Shown here piece after piece: positions 20,033 through 30,800 of a stretch of 64,000 nt of DNA (position 1 is its first letter; every line of letters begins with the position of its first letter). Below the pieces are notes generated by a model. That model saw only the letters and a list, made by a program, of their open reading frames with translations. It was not told the DNA's origin and made no database searches. Both the position numbers and the translations under genes were made by a program. Source of the stretch: Clostridia bacterium. Its GTDB lineage: Bacteria; Bacillota; Clostridia; Oscillospirales; CAG-272. The stretch covers positions 56,607 to 120,606 of the forward strand of contig JAFQVV010000041.1 in the NCBI GenBank assembly GCA_017407835.1, written 5' to 3'.

Positions 20033-20708
20033 ACCGATACCCTACCCCACGCAGTGTTGCAATATAATGACTGTAGCATCCCAGACTCTTGCGCAAAAGC
20101 TTGACATGCGTATCCAGCGTCCGTGCATCTCCGTAAAAATCGTATCCCCAAACTTCACAAATCAGCTTCTCACGGGAGAGTGCAATATTGCGGTTTTTGA
20201 GCATGTAAAAGAACAAGTCGTATTCCTTGGGCGACATATCCACCCGCTGACCGTCAATATAAACCAGTCTCGCCGTCACGTCGGCACGCAGACCGCCGCC
20301 GTCAAATTCGATTACTTCGTTTTGGGGGCGGTCATCGGTCACGGTGCGCTTTGCTCGGCCCATCACCGCTCCAATGCGCAGCATCAGCTCCTTGGGGGAG
20401 AAGGGCTTGACCACATAATCATCAACGCCAAGCTGGAAACCGTTGATTTTATCGTATTCCTCGCCCCGTGCGCTGAGCATAATTATAGGCGTTTGCGAAA
20501 ATTTGCGAATCTCACTGCACGCCGAAAAGCCGTCCAGCTCGGGCATCATCACGTCCATGATGATGATATCGAACTGTTCACGGCGGCAGATCCGCACGGC
20601 TTCCATGCCGTCGGCGGCTTCGGTCACGGTATGCCCTTCAAATTCGGCATATTTGCGCACCAGTGCGCGGATCATTTCCTCATCATCTACGATTAAAATA
20701 TGATACAC
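20016..20708 (-). CDS. OmpR/PhoB-family response regulator
   Basis: DNA-binding response regulator of 230 residues. The receiver domain has the acidic pair DDE at 8-10, the phospho-acceptor Asp52 in IIMDVMMPELDG, and the conserved Lys in VKPFSP. A winged-helix OmpR-type domain fills the C-terminal half (about 130-228), with the TLDTHVKLLRKSL recognition region. The start is GTG at 20708, supported by AGGAGG seven bases upstream; no ATG is available nearby. It is cotranscribed with the histidine kinase from a clear promoter. Confidence 0.95.
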   Translation of the reverse strand: MYHILIVDDEEMIRALVRKYAEFEGHTVTEAADGMEAVRICRREQFDIIIMDVMMPELDGFSACSEIRKFSQTPIIMLSARGEEYDKINGFQLGVDDYVVKPFSPKELMLRIGAVMGRAKRTVTDDRPQNEVIEFDGGGLRADVTARLVYIDGQRVDMSPKEYDLFFYMLKNRNIALSREKLICEVWGYDFYGDARTLDTHVKLLRKSLGCYSHYIATLRGVGYRFESER

Positions 20709-20740
20709 CTCTCGGCCTCCTGTCTTGAATCTCTGTCTTT

Positions 20741-20769
20741 ATTATAACGAAACACGTGTGGAAATGCAA
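20741..20769 (-). promoter_or_regulatory. Sigma-A promoter of the two-component operon
   Basis: On the minus strand TTGCAT (20764-20769), a 17-base spacer and TATAAT (20741-20746) stand about 35 bases before the GTG start of the response regulator. Confidence 0.8.
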
Positions 20770-20790
20770 GGGTATCTTGTGAAAAAGTGG

Positions 20791-20814
20791 GGGAGCCTTC
20801 CGAAAAAGGCTCCC
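20791..20814 (-). terminator. Terminator of htrA
   Basis: GGGAGCCTT/AAGGCTCCC stem, 12 bases beyond the htrA stop. On the minus strand a CCCCCACTTTTTC stretch follows. Confidence 0.75.
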
Positions 20815-20825
20815 GCGGATCATTT

Positions 20826-22247
20826 TCAACTGCCGAACTCCACGCCCGTCGAGGTGGGAACAAGCTCACGCAGCGTGATCTGAACATCAATGACCTGTCT
20901 GCCGCGCACGACACTGACCGTGATAACATCGCCAACCTCACAGTCGCGATAAGCCGCTTTCACTTCAGCTGCCGAACTGACTGCCACGCCATTGACAGCC
21001 TGGATGCGGTCACCCGATTTAATTTGATCATTATAGGGCGAATCGTAAACATAAACACCGGGAGAACTGAGATTATATGCCATCAAATCAAAGATACTGG
21101 TAATATCAATCATTGAAAGCCCAATATCCACGCGGCCGCGGACATAACCGTATTCGATCAACTGTACGGCAATTTCTTCGGCAGTATTGACAGGAATAGC
21201 AAAACCAAGCCCCTCAACATCCTCACCCGAGGATTTTGCATTGACAATACCGATCAGCTCGCCTGCCATGTTAAAGAGTCCGCCGCCCGAGTTGCCGGGA
21301 TTGACCGCAGCATTGGTCTGCAGCAAGCGCATCGACTCACCATCGATCTCCAGTTCGCGATCAAGTGCACTGATAATTCCACTGGTCACAGTACCGCCAA
21401 GTGAACCGAGCGGATTGCCGATCGCAATCGCTTCCTCTCCCACCATCAGTTTACCGCTATCCCCGAGGACAGCAACTGTCAGCTGAGTTTCCGACTCGAT
21501 TTTGATTACCGCCACATCGCTCGATGCATCCGAGCCGATCAGTGACGCGGCATACTCTGTGCCATCGGTGGTTCGAACGGTAATATTGTTTGCATCGGCA
21601 ATGACATGGTGATTGGTAATGATATATCCCTCTTCGGCGATAATCACACCCGAACCTGCGCCGCTGGCAACATACTGACTGAAGCGGCTGCCTGTGACAA
21701 CTGTCTCGGTGGTAATCTCGACCACCGAATCTTTAACTGCTGCAACAACCTCTGCCATGCTCAGCTGTGCACCCTCGGCAGAACCAACCCCTTCATGCTT
21801 GACAACCACCTGCGTACCCTCGCTTTTATGGATAGTCGCAGTATCACCCTCGGGCGTGGAAAGCAGATTTTCATCGGGAGCAACCCCATTGTTTGGTGCC
21901 GGCTCAATTGTTTCATCGGCACTGACAACCAAACGTGTGATCAGCAGCGCGCCACCGGCACCTGCTGCCGTTCCCGCCAACAGGCATCCACAAATCAGCA
22001 GAGCAATCAGCGCACCACTGATATTCTTCTTGGGTTTCTTCTGCTTCTTCTGTTCAGCAAATGCCGTGCTGTAGGGAGAATAATTCTGACCGTACGAATT
22101 TTCAATCTGCGGCTGTTGTGTGCCATAGGTCTGCGGTCCCGACGAATATCCGCCATTGCTCCAGCTCTGCTGAACAGCGGGTTGTGTCGGCTGAGACGCT
22201 GTATTTTGATTTTCTTTGTCATTGGGTAAATTCGGATAATTGTTCAT
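20826..22247 (-). CDS. htrA: HtrA/DegP-like membrane-anchored serine protease
   Basis: Envelope quality-control protease of 473 residues. An N-terminal 75-residue region rich in Asn, Gln, Pro and Tyr lies in the cytoplasm and precedes one membrane helix (about 78-108). The trypsin-like domain has the full triad: His214 in TNHHVI, Asp244 in SSDVAVI and Ser320 in NPGNSGGGL. A single PDZ domain (about 360-460) ends the protein. This layout matches HtrA/YkdA-type proteases of Firmicutes. It is transcribed on its own toward the two-component genes, with a terminator between them. Confidence 0.95.
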   Translation of the reverse strand: MNNYPNLPNDKENQNTASQPTQPAVQQSWSNGGYSSGPQTYGTQQPQIENSYGQNYSPYSTAFAEQKKQKKPKKNISGALIALLICGCLLAGTAAGAGGALLITRLVVSADETIEPAPNNGVAPDENLLSTPEGDTATIHKSEGTQVVVKHEGVGSAEGAQLSMAEVVAAVKDSVVEITTETVVTGSRFSQYVASGAGSGVIIAEEGYIITNHHVIADANNITVRTTDGTEYAASLIGSDASSDVAVIKIESETQLTVAVLGDSGKLMVGEEAIAIGNPLGSLGGTVTSGIISALDRELEIDGESMRLLQTNAAVNPGNSGGGLFNMAGELIGIVNAKSSGEDVEGLGFAIPVNTAEEIAVQLIEYGYVRGRVDIGLSMIDITSIFDLMAYNLSSPGVYVYDSPYNDQIKSGDRIQAVNGVAVSSAAEVKAAYRDCEVGDVITVSVVRGRQVIDVQITLRELVPTSTGVEFGS

Positions 22248-22403
22248 GGGTTTTCCTCCATTTCGGGATTTGTATCATCAGCGGCAAGGCGCTTTTTCTA
22301 TGTTACAACTATAGTATACTGCACTTTTGTGACGGATTTATGATTATGCGCGTAAAAAATACTGAATTTTACATCATCTCATGCTTCTTTTTGGTGTTGC
22401 CGA

Positions 22404-22432
22404 TTGTTTTTTGCCGCTAAATCTGGTATAAT
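22404..22432 (+). promoter_or_regulatory. Sigma-A promoter of the queG operon
   Basis: TTGTTT (22404-22409), a 17-base spacer and TATAAT (22427-22432), 50 bases before the queG start. The -35 hexamer is a weak match. Confidence 0.65.
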
Positions 22433-22481
22433 ATATTGACTGAGTTTTCATAAAATCCGCCCTGAAAGGAGAAAAGTCGTC

Positions 22482-23336
22482 ATGGATAAACTCAAGCTGT
22501 CCGATATTCTGCCCATTTTCCGAGCAGAACAGCTCGATTGCATGGGGCTTATTCCCCTCTCGGCTTGCCGTTTGCATCGTCGCTATCTCCTCGAGAAGGC
22601 AAACATCTCCCCCGATGGCGAAGGAAGCGTCATCATGATTGCACTGCCATATTGCGGAAATGAACCCGCCCCCAATCTCTCGCGCTATGCCATTTCCGCA
22701 GATTACCATCACATCGCCGAAAACCTCCTTGACCGTCTCATTGCAGCACTCAAGCCGCGCTACCCCAATGCACACTTTGTCGGTTTTGTTGATCACTCCC
22801 CCATTGATGAACGCCATGCCGCCGCTTCGGCGGGATTGGGCATCATCGGCGATCACGGTCTGCTGATCACCGAACGCTATTCTTCCTATGTGTTTCTTTG
22901 CGAAATTATTACCGATCTGCCTGCCGATGCTTCCCCCATGCCCATCGAAAGCTGCCGACATTGCGGTGCCTGTGCCCACGCCTGTCCTGTTGGGCTGGAT
23001 GTCTCCCGCTGCTGTTCTGCGATGACACAGAAGAAGGGGGAGTTATCCACCGATGAAATTGCGCTCCTGCGCACAGTTGGATCGGTTTGGGGATGTGACA
23101 TCTGTCAGGAAGCCTGCCCCCACACTCAGCATGCGCGGGAATCGGGCACAATCTGCTCTCCCCTTCTCGCCTTCGCGGAGGATCGCATTTCTCACCTGAC
23201 TTCCGCCGTCATCGAAGCAATGGATGACCGACAATTTGCTCACCGTGCCTATGCATGGCGCGGCAGACAGACAATTCTGCGCAATCTGTATCTGCTTGAG
23301 GAGGAGAATCTTCCATGCCCCTTGATCGAGCAATAA
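22482..23336 (+). CDS. queG: Epoxyqueuosine reductase, short form
   Basis: Cobalamin-dependent iron-sulfur enzyme for the last step of queuosine formation in tRNA. The protein has 284 residues. The cobalamin-binding region is followed by two 4Fe-4S clusters: CRHCGACAHACP (near residue 160) and CDICQEACP (near 207). It lacks most of the C-terminal HEAT-like tRNA-binding domain of longer QueG proteins (about 350-390 residues). Such short forms occur in Clostridia. The partner enzyme tgt is in the same window at 35740. A close relative, reductive dehalogenase-like, is less likely given the motif spacing. It starts after GAAAGGAG and overlaps the next gene by 22 bases. Confidence 0.85.
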   Translation: MDKLKLSDILPIFRAEQLDCMGLIPLSACRLHRRYLLEKANISPDGEGSVIMIALPYCGNEPAPNLSRYAISADYHHIAENLLDRLIAALKPRYPNAHFVGFVDHSPIDERHAAASAGLGIIGDHGLLITERYSSYVFLCEIITDLPADASPMPIESCRHCGACAHACPVGLDVSRCCSAMTQKKGELSTDEIALLRTVGSVWGCDICQEACPHTQHARESGTICSPLLAFAEDRISHLTSAVIEAMDDRQFAHRAYAWRGRQTILRNLYLLEEENLPCPLIEQ

Positions 23337-23950
23337 ACGATAATCTTCGCAGCATTGCTGACACCGAACGTCTCTTGTCACGGCCGCATTATGGCGCATA
23401 TTTGCTACAAAAACTCCGTGCAACCTCTCTTTGGATAATCTGGCAGCGCCTGCTGACCATTACCCGCCGCTTTCGGCTGCTGTCGCTGACACTTCGTATG
23501 TTCATTCGGCTCATCACTTTTCTGGAAACGGGCACCTTTGTTCTGCTCTATGTCCTGCTGATCGCCATTGCACTTCCCCTTGTTTTGTTGGGCAGCCTGT
23601 TTTTGCTGATCATCGGTATACTGCAGCACAAAAAATGTGCCTCCCATCTGGCCGCATTGTTCGATGAACACGCCAACACGCACATATACGTTTGCTTTGC
23701 ACATCCCGCCGCGCTGCAGCCCCACCGCTACTTTGGCGGAATGGTCCGCGCACTGGCCGAAGAGAAACAAAACATCGTTTTGGTTGTTTCCCCTTATTTT
23801 GCACGCAATCACGGTATTGCCGGTCGGCGTGCTTATCTTGCCATGCGCCGCGACGCACCCCGTCTTTATTTGATTCGACGGCATCTTTATTTTCATCTTC
23901 GCCGCCGTCTCTTCACACGCGATCAAAATCGCATCATTCTGCTCCATTAA
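23315..23950 (+). CDS. Small basic membrane protein of unknown function
   Basis: A 211-residue protein that I do not recognise. It has a basic N-terminus, one or two strongly hydrophobic segments (about residues 65-113) and an Arg/His-rich C-terminal domain of about 95 residues, which ends [16 protein letters not shown]. It begins with a good GGAGGAG site inside the last 22 bases of queG and ends 26 bases before mgsA, so it is expressed with both. Codon use matches the neighbours. No catalytic motif is evident. Confidence 0.75.
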   Translation: MPLDRAINDNLRSIADTERLLSRPHYGAYLLQKLRATSLWIIWQRLLTITRRFRLLSLTLRMFIRLITFLETGTFVLLYVLLIAIALPLVLLGSLFLLIIGILQHKKCASHLAALFDEHANTHIYVCFAHPAALQPHRYFGGMVRALAEEKQNIVLVVSPYFARNHGIAGRRAYLAMRRDAPRLYLIRRHLYFHLRRRLFTRDQNRIILLH

Positions 23951-23976
23951 AAACGTGCCAAGAAAGGAAAGCCATC

Positions 23977-24474
23977 ATGACCGACACCATCAATCTGACC
24001 ATTCCCGAAAAGAAGACCATTGCCCTCATCGCTCACGACAACAAAAAAAATGTTATGCTGGATTGGGTGCGGGATAACCGTGACCGTCTTGCCGCACATA
24101 CGCTCTGCGGCACAGGAACTACCGCCCGACTGATCGCACAGCAGACCAATCTGCCCGTCCGCGCCTACAACAGCGGTCCGCTCGGCGGCGACCAACAAAT
24201 CGGCGCGCGCATCGCCGAGGGCAAGATCGACTGCGTCATCTTTTTCTGGGATCCGCTCACCGCACAGCCGCATGATCCCGATGTCAAAGCACTGCTTCGC
24301 ATCGCGTTGGTCTACGATATCCCCATCGCCAACAATCCCGCGACGGCTGATTTCATGATTCGCTCGCCGCTGATGGAAGAACCCTACACCCGTCCCATCC
24401 AAAATTTCAACGCCTCCACTGCAGCGCGCGCCGCCGCCTTCTCGGCAGAAGCCGACAATGAGGCGGTAAAATGA
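23977..24474 (+). CDS. mgsA: Methylglyoxal synthase
   Basis: Converts dihydroxyacetone phosphate to methylglyoxal and phosphate, a bypass of lower glycolysis that relieves phosphate starvation or sugar-phosphate build-up. The protein has 165 residues. ALIAHDNKK at the start supplies the conserved His20 and Asp21, GTGTTA binds phosphate, and [10 protein letters not shown] and [14 protein letters not shown] carry the catalytic aspartate region. The ATG at 23977 follows AAAGGA; a longer in-frame reading would overlap the upstream gene. The last four bases overlap the start of addB. Confidence 0.95.
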   Translation: MTDTINLTIPEKKTIALIAHDNKKNVMLDWVRDNRDRLAAHTLCGTGTTARLIAQQTNLPVRAYNSGPLGGDQQIGARIAEGKIDCVIFFWDPLTAQPHDPDVKALLRIALVYDIPIANNPATADFMIRSPLMEEPYTRPIQNFNASTAARAAAFSAEADNEAVK

Positions 24475-27400
24475 TTCATCTGCTTTGCGGTCCTTCGGGC
24501 AGCGGAAAATCCACCCTTCTGCTCAAGCGAATGGCCGATGTACTCAATGCCGGCGGGCACGCCTATCTCCTCGTCCCCGAGCAGGAGGCAGTCGCACGCG
24601 AACGCGCAGTCATGCAGGCACTGCCGACTGCTGCACAGCTTCGTTTCGAGGTGTTTAACTTTTCACGTCTGGCAAACCATGCCTTTCGTACATACGGGGG
24701 CATCGGTTATCGCTCCATTACATCGGGCGGGCGGGCACTTGCCATGTGGCAAACCCTGCGTGCCCTCTCCCCTTTTTTGCAGGAATACGGTGAGCGCGCA
24801 AAAAACGATGCCGCGCTGACCGCACATATGCGCAGTGCCATTGCCGAATGCAAGGCTTATGCCATCACACCCGATCGGCTTGAGCAGGCGGCGGGGCAGC
24901 TTGCTCCCGATGCCGCACTGCGCCGCAAACTGCTCGATCTCGCGACAATTCTCGGTGCATATGATGCTCGCATCGCCGAGCGGTGGCAGGACAGCGAGAA
25001 TGATCTGCTTCGTCTGGCGAACCTGCTTGATGAGCATCATCTGTTTGCGGGAGCCGATGTTTTCATCGATTCCTTCACCGATTTCACCGCCGCCGAATAC
25101 GCCGTTCTCTCGCGCATTTGTGCACAGGCAAAATCGGTCACCTTCGCGCTTTGCTGCGACAAACCGACGGGAACTGCACTGCATTTCACCGAGCTATATC
25201 ACACCGCCGCGGCACTGCGCCGCATGGCCGCACATGCCGACATTCCCGTCCGGCTCGAGGTCCTGACCGAAATCCATCGCGCCGAAGATTCAACTCTGGG
25301 CATGTTGGCCGATCGGCTCTGGCAGATGGAGGACGCCTCTCCTCTGCCCGACAGTGCGGCAGTTGAGCTGTACAGCTGTGCCTCTCCCTATGCCGAAGCA
25401 GAAGCAGCGGCGGCGCGTATTGCCGCACTGGTGCGGGAAGGAATGCGTTACCGCGACATTGTCCTGATTGTCCGCAGCACCGATGGATGGCGCGGCATTC
25501 TTGATGCCGAACTTGAGCGTGCGGGCATTCCCTATTTTCTGTCTCAGCGCAGTGATATTACCACCAAACCGACCATCAAGCTTCTGCTCTCCGCCCTCTC
25601 TCTGCGCAAAGCAAACTGGCGGCTCTCCGATCTGCTCTCCTACCTCAAAACAGGCTGTACCGGACTTGCCCGCGAAGAAGTCGATCTGCTTGAGGATTAC
25701 CTCACCCGCTGGCAGCTGCAAGGCAGTGCGATCACCGCAGCGTCGGGATGGACCATGGACCCCGATGGATATGTCACAACCCACACGCCTCGCGCCGCCG
25801 CACTGCTGGAGCAGTTAAATATCCTGCGCCAACGTGTCACTACCCCGCTGCTCGCCTTCTTTGATCGCCTTGACCGCGCCGAAACGGCCGCCGAATGTGC
25901 CTCCGCGGTTTATACTTATCTCAACGATGTCAAGCTGCTCGATCAGCTCAACGAGCGAATTGCAGAGGAGAGCGAGCGTGGCCGCGCCGCCGAGGCATCC
26001 GAGCTGATTCAGCTCTGGAACATTCTGCTCGATGCGCTCGATCAGATCGTCACTGCTTTCGGTGATGATCCCTGCTCTGCCGACGAATTTGCCGACGCGC
26101 TTCGCCTGGTGTTTGCCGAAACCGACATCGGCACCATTCCGACTTCGGCTGATCAGGTGACCATCGGTTCTGCCGCCATGCTGCGCGCCGATTCCCCCCG
26201 CTGTGCCATTCTGCTCGGCCTTTGCGAGGGAGAATTTCCGCAGGCGATCACCGATGCGGGATTTTTCACCGATGCGGACAAACGTGTCCTTGAAGGGATT
26301 GGGATTGATCTCTCTCCTTCGGGCGATCGCCGTGCCGCCGCTGAGCTCTTCTATCTCTACCGTGCGATTTCCGCACCGTGTCAGCGACTCATCTGTCTCT
26401 GCCATCGCGCAGATGCCGACGGGCGCGAGGTTCTTCCCTCGCTTGGATTTACCCGTATCTGCCGACTGCTTGGCCGTCAAGGCACGCGTTGGGAAGATCT
26501 TCCGCCCATTGATCGTCTCTGGTCGCGCGAAACAGCCTTCCCCTATACCGCCATACTCGACGGAACCCCCGAGGGGCTTGCTCTGCGGAAAATTTTCTCA
26601 GTCGATCCCGACTATGCCGATCGAACCCGCGCGCTTGATTCTCCCATCACCGAACGCGACTGCAGGCTCTCTCCCGAGACAGCAGACGCACTCTTCGGTC
26701 AGCGGATTCAGCTTTCTCAATCCCGCATCGACCGATATGTCAGCTGCCACTTCGCTTACTTCTGCCGGTATCTGCTCGGACTGCGGGAAGAAGAGCCTGC
26801 ACAGATCGGCTATGACAGTGTGGGCAGCTATGTGCACGCCGTGCTCGAACGCTTCTTCCGTGCGCTGACCGTTGACGGCAAACTCTGCCTGCCCGAAGAC
26901 GATGCCCGGCTGGACGAACAGCTCTCGACGGCAATCTCTTCCTACTTGAATGAACTGCTCGACGGTGTCCCCCATTCCGCGCGAATCACACATCTCTTCC
27001 ACCGTCTGCACCGACTCTCTCGGCTTCTGGTCAACAACCTGCTGACCGAATTCCGCCAGAGTGGCTTTGTCCCGGTTTTCTTTGAGCTGCCTATCCGCCG
27101 CGGCAGTGCCGATTCTCCCGATCCGTTGGTCTTCGATCTGCCCGACGGAACGCCCGTTTGGATTGGCGGCATCATCGACCGTGTGGACCTTTGGCAGCGG
27201 GAGGACGGCCGCGCTTACCTGCGCGTGGTCGACTACAAAACAGGCAGCAAAAGCTTTGACCGCTCGGATATTGATGTCGGCTTCAACCTCCAGCTTCTGC
27301 TCTACCTCTTCACCCTCTGCCGCAGTCAAAGCCCATCCTTGCGCCATCAGCTGGGACTTTCCCATGACGCCGAGCTTCATCCCGCCGGAATGCTTTATTG

Positions 27401-27773
27401 CACAGCACTCGCACCCGATTTTGCCGCCGAAGCCGACGCTGCCCCGGAAGACATCGTGCGACAGGCGGACAGCGCACTCTCCCGTCTTGGTATTGTTTTG
27501 GATGACGAGGAGGTACTGCGCGCAATGGATGCCTCGCTCTCAGGCAAATACATCCCCTGTCGTCTGCTCAAGAAGGGCGGCCTCAACAATCCGCAGGCGC
27601 GCGCCACCGCAGAAGAGTTCGATCAGCTCTACGATCAGCTCGGACAAACCATCCGCCGCGTTGCGGGGGAGATGCATGAGGGGTGCGCTAGTGCCAGACC
27701 CAGACGCCGAGACGGCAAATATCTCTGCGAAACCTGCACGGCAAAGCCCATTTGCCGTGCGGCAAAAAAATAA
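24471..27773 (+). CDS. addB: ATP-dependent helicase/deoxyribonuclease subunit B
   Basis: Subunit of the AddAB complex, which resects double-strand breaks and prepares 3' ends for RecA. The protein has 1100 residues. Walker A is GPSGSGKST at the very N-terminus. The C-terminal nuclease domain has GGIIDRVD and VVDYKTG active-site motifs. Cysteines at CHFAYFC (near 760) and the final [10 protein letters not shown] fit the 4Fe-4S cluster that bridges the nuclease domain. It is coupled by a four-base overlap to mgsA and followed by addA 42 bases later. Confidence 0.96.
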   Translation: MIHLLCGPSGSGKSTLLLKRMADVLNAGGHAYLLVPEQEAVARERAVMQALPTAAQLRFEVFNFSRLANHAFRTYGGIGYRSITSGGRALAMWQTLRALSPFLQEYGERAKNDAALTAHMRSAIAECKAYAITPDRLEQAAGQLAPDAALRRKLLDLATILGAYDARIAERWQDSENDLLRLANLLDEHHLFAGADVFIDSFTDFTAAEYAVLSRICAQAKSVTFALCCDKPTGTALHFTELYHTAAALRRMAAHADIPVRLEVLTEIHRAEDSTLGMLADRLWQMEDASPLPDSAAVELYSCASPYAEAEAAAARIAALVREGMRYRDIVLIVRSTDGWRGILDAELERAGIPYFLSQRSDITTKPTIKLLLSALSLRKANWRLSDLLSYLKTGCTGLAREEVDLLEDYLTRWQLQGSAITAASGWTMDPDGYVTTHTPRAAALLEQLNILRQRVTTPLLAFFDRLDRAETAAECASAVYTYLNDVKLLDQLNERIAEESERGRAAEASELIQLWNILLDALDQIVTAFGDDPCSADEFADALRLVFAETDIGTIPTSADQVTIGSAAMLRADSPRCAILLGLCEGEFPQAITDAGFFTDADKRVLEGIGIDLSPSGDRRAAAELFYLYRAISAPCQRLICLCHRADADGREVLPSLGFTRICRLLGRQGTRWEDLPPIDRLWSRETAFPYTAILDGTPEGLALRKIFSVDPDYADRTRALDSPITERDCRLSPETADALFGQRIQLSQSRIDRYVSCHFAYFCRYLLGLREEEPAQIGYDSVGSYVHAVLERFFRALTVDGKLCLPEDDARLDEQLSTAISSYLNELLDGVPHSARITHLFHRLHRLSRLLVNNLLTEFRQSGFVPVFFELPIRRGSADSPDPLVFDLPDGTPVWIGGIIDRVDLWQREDGRAYLRVVDYKTGSKSFDRSDIDVGFNLQLLLYLFTLCRSQSPSLRHQLGLSHDAELHPAGMLYCTALAPDFAAEADAAPEDIVRQADSALSRLGIVLDDEEVLRAMDASLSGKYIPCRLLKKGGLNNPQARATAEEFDQLYDQLGQTIRRVAGEMHEGCASARPRRRDGKYLCETCTAKPICRAAKK

Positions 27774-27815
27774 CCGCCCCCGCCAAACTCACATATTCAA
27801 TTATTGGAGGCTCCC

Positions 27816-30800
27816 ATGCCAAGAAAATGGACGCCCGAACAGCTCTCCGCCATTGAAACGCGCGATAAAACACTCCTGGTTTCAGCGGCGGCGGGATCGG
27901 GCAAAACAACCGTGCTCACCGAGCGGCTTATCCGCCTCTTAACCGCACCCGAAAATCCTGCCTCTCTGGACCGTATGTTGATTGTGACCTTCACGCGGGC
28001 AGCGGCGGCCGAGCTGCGTCAGCGTATCTCCGCCGCACTCGGCGAAGCGCTTGCCGCCGATCCGACCAACCGACATCTGCACCGTCAGCTGCTTGCGCTC
28101 AGCTCGGCGAAGATCAGCACCATCCATGCCTACTGTCTGGAACTGATCCGTGCAAATTTTCAGCGTCTCGGGCTGCCCGCGCAGTTCCGCGTTGCCGATG
28201 AGGCCGAAATCCGTGTGCTCTCCCGCAGCCTGATGAATGATCTGATCGCCGAGCGTTATGCCGCCGACATTGCATTCGGCAGCTTGGCTGATCACTTCAC
28301 GGGTGCGCGCAATGACAGCGGACTTGCCGATATCTTTCTCAAGCTCACCGATGCCCTCTCCAACTATCCCGAAGGCATCGAATTTCTCCGCGCACAAATC
28401 GCCGAGCTGCGCGAGGGGGATATCTCTCTCCAACGCGGTTGGGGAAAGATCGCAGCCGAACGTATCCACCGTGTCTATCGGGACGCGGAGGCCTTTTTCT
28501 CGCGCGCAATGGATGCCATGGAACAAGATGAAGCGTTATCGACCGCATATCTTCCCGCCTTCTCGGCCGATTATGATCACATTCGGCAAATTCTCGACTG
28601 CCCGGAAAACTGCACCTATTCTGCTCTGCGCGAAGCACTGTTGAGTTACAGCCCGCAATCACTCAAGCCGCTTGCGGGAAAGAACAAAAGTGAGGAAAGC
28701 GAGCGGTTCCGCGAATATCGCGACAACTTCAAAAAGCTGCACAAAAAGCTCTGCGACAGCTTCTTCCTGCTGGATAATGCGGGACTGTCACACACCATCG
28801 CACAAACTGCCGATGCCATCGAACAGATCTATGTTCTGCTCCGCGATTACAACTCTCGTCTGTCCGAGGAAAAACGCCGCCGAGGCATCTGCGACTTTGC
28901 GGATATTGAACGCTATACGCTTGCCCTTTTGGTAGATGAAAAGGGTGAGGACACCGATATCGCCCGCGCTGTCGCGGATGGATTTGATGTCATCTGCATC
29001 GATGAATATCAGGATGTCAATGCGGTACAGGACCGTATCTTCCGTGCGATCGCACGCCCCAAAACCCGCTTTATGGTCGGCGATATCAAACAAAGCATCT
29101 ACCGTTTCCGCGGAGCCGAGCCCTCCATTTTTGCCGACTATCGTCGGCAGTTCCCCGCCCTCGGGCAGGGGGATACCGAAGAGGAAAATGCCTCGATTTT
29201 CATGTCGAACAATTTCCGCTGCGATCTGCCCATCATCCAAACCGCCAACCGCATTTTCTCCTTCCTGTTCGGCTACTGCGGTGAATCGATCGGATATCTC
29301 CCCGAGGATGATTTGGTCTGCGGCAAAGCTTCGGTCGGGCAGCCTGCTCCCGTGACCTTGGCGCTGCTTCCGCCCGCCGAAGAGAATGAGGAAGAGGAGA
29401 GCAGCCTTCCCGAATATCACTGGATTGCCACCGAGATTGTGCGGCTTCTGCGTGAGGAAACCCTCGATGACGGCAGACCTATCCGTCTCTCCGACATCGC
29501 TATTCTCATGCGGTCGAAGACCGACATCGACCGTTTGACCACAGCACTCAGAACGGCAGGCATTGCTGTCGAATCGGGTGCGGCGGATGACTTTTTTGAA
29601 AAGCCCGAGGTGTTGATGATGCTCTGCCTGCTCAACACCATCGACAACCCCAACCGTGATATCTACCTTGCGGGAACACTGCGCTCCCCGCTCTTCGGCT
29701 TTACCATGGATGAGCTGATCGCCGTCCGTGCCGCTTCCCCCGAGGCCGGCGAGCCGCTCTATGCCGCTTTCCGCCGTTACACCGAGGAAAACGCATGGCA
29801 GAAGGGCGAGCAATTTCTCTCCCGACTGCGCGAATACCGTGCGATGGCAGAGGGAACTCCGGTTGACCGTCTGCTCAATGCACTCTACCGTGACACGGCA
29901 ATTCTGGCGTTTGCCGGCGCTGACGAGGGGGAGGAAGAAGAGCCCCGCCCACCCGAGCAAAAGCGGGCGAATCTTCTGCTGCTCTATGATTATGCACGCC
30001 GTTTTGAGGCAGGATCTTACAAAGGTCTGTACAATTTTATCCGTTACATCAACGATATCATTGATGAGGGCACAAAAATTGAAGCGCCCGCCGCCGCATC
30101 TGAGGATGCGGTGCGCATCATGAGTATCCACCACACAAAAGGACTTGAATTCCCGGTCTGTTTTGTCTGCGGTCTCGGACGGCGCTTCAATCTGCGCGAC
30201 ACATCCGACAATCTTCTGTTCTCGCACGATGTGGGAATTGCCATTCGCCTGCGCGATGAAAGCGGCTTTGCCCGCCGCACAACACCGCTGCGCGAAGCTA
30301 TTGCCGCACATTTGATTGACACACAGCTGGAAGAGGAAATGCGCGTACTTTACGTTGCATTAACCCGCGCCCGTGAGCGGCTGTATTTAACCGCACAGTG
30401 CAAAAAAGATACCGCAGATGTGCTGACGGGTGCCGCCGAGCGCCGCGCGGTTGTCTCTGCTGATGCCCTGATGCGCTGCAGCAACTATTTGGAATGGATT
30501 TTGACTGCACTGATTGACACACCGCAGGATGTATGGCAGCTCTGCACACCGGAGCGGGTGGAAAAAGCTGCACTCCTCCCCCAAACCTCCGCATCCTCGG
30601 GTAAAGTATGCACAGCCGAAGCCGATGACGCAACAGTTAATCTGCTCCGAGAACGATTTGCATATGTTTATCCCTATGCACATCTCACACACCTGCCGGC
30701 AAAACTGGCAGTTTCTCGGCTCTACCCCACTCTGCTCGACGACGAAATGGCTCCTGATTCGCTGAACGAGCAGGTCAAGCTGCCTGAGATGCGCATCCGT

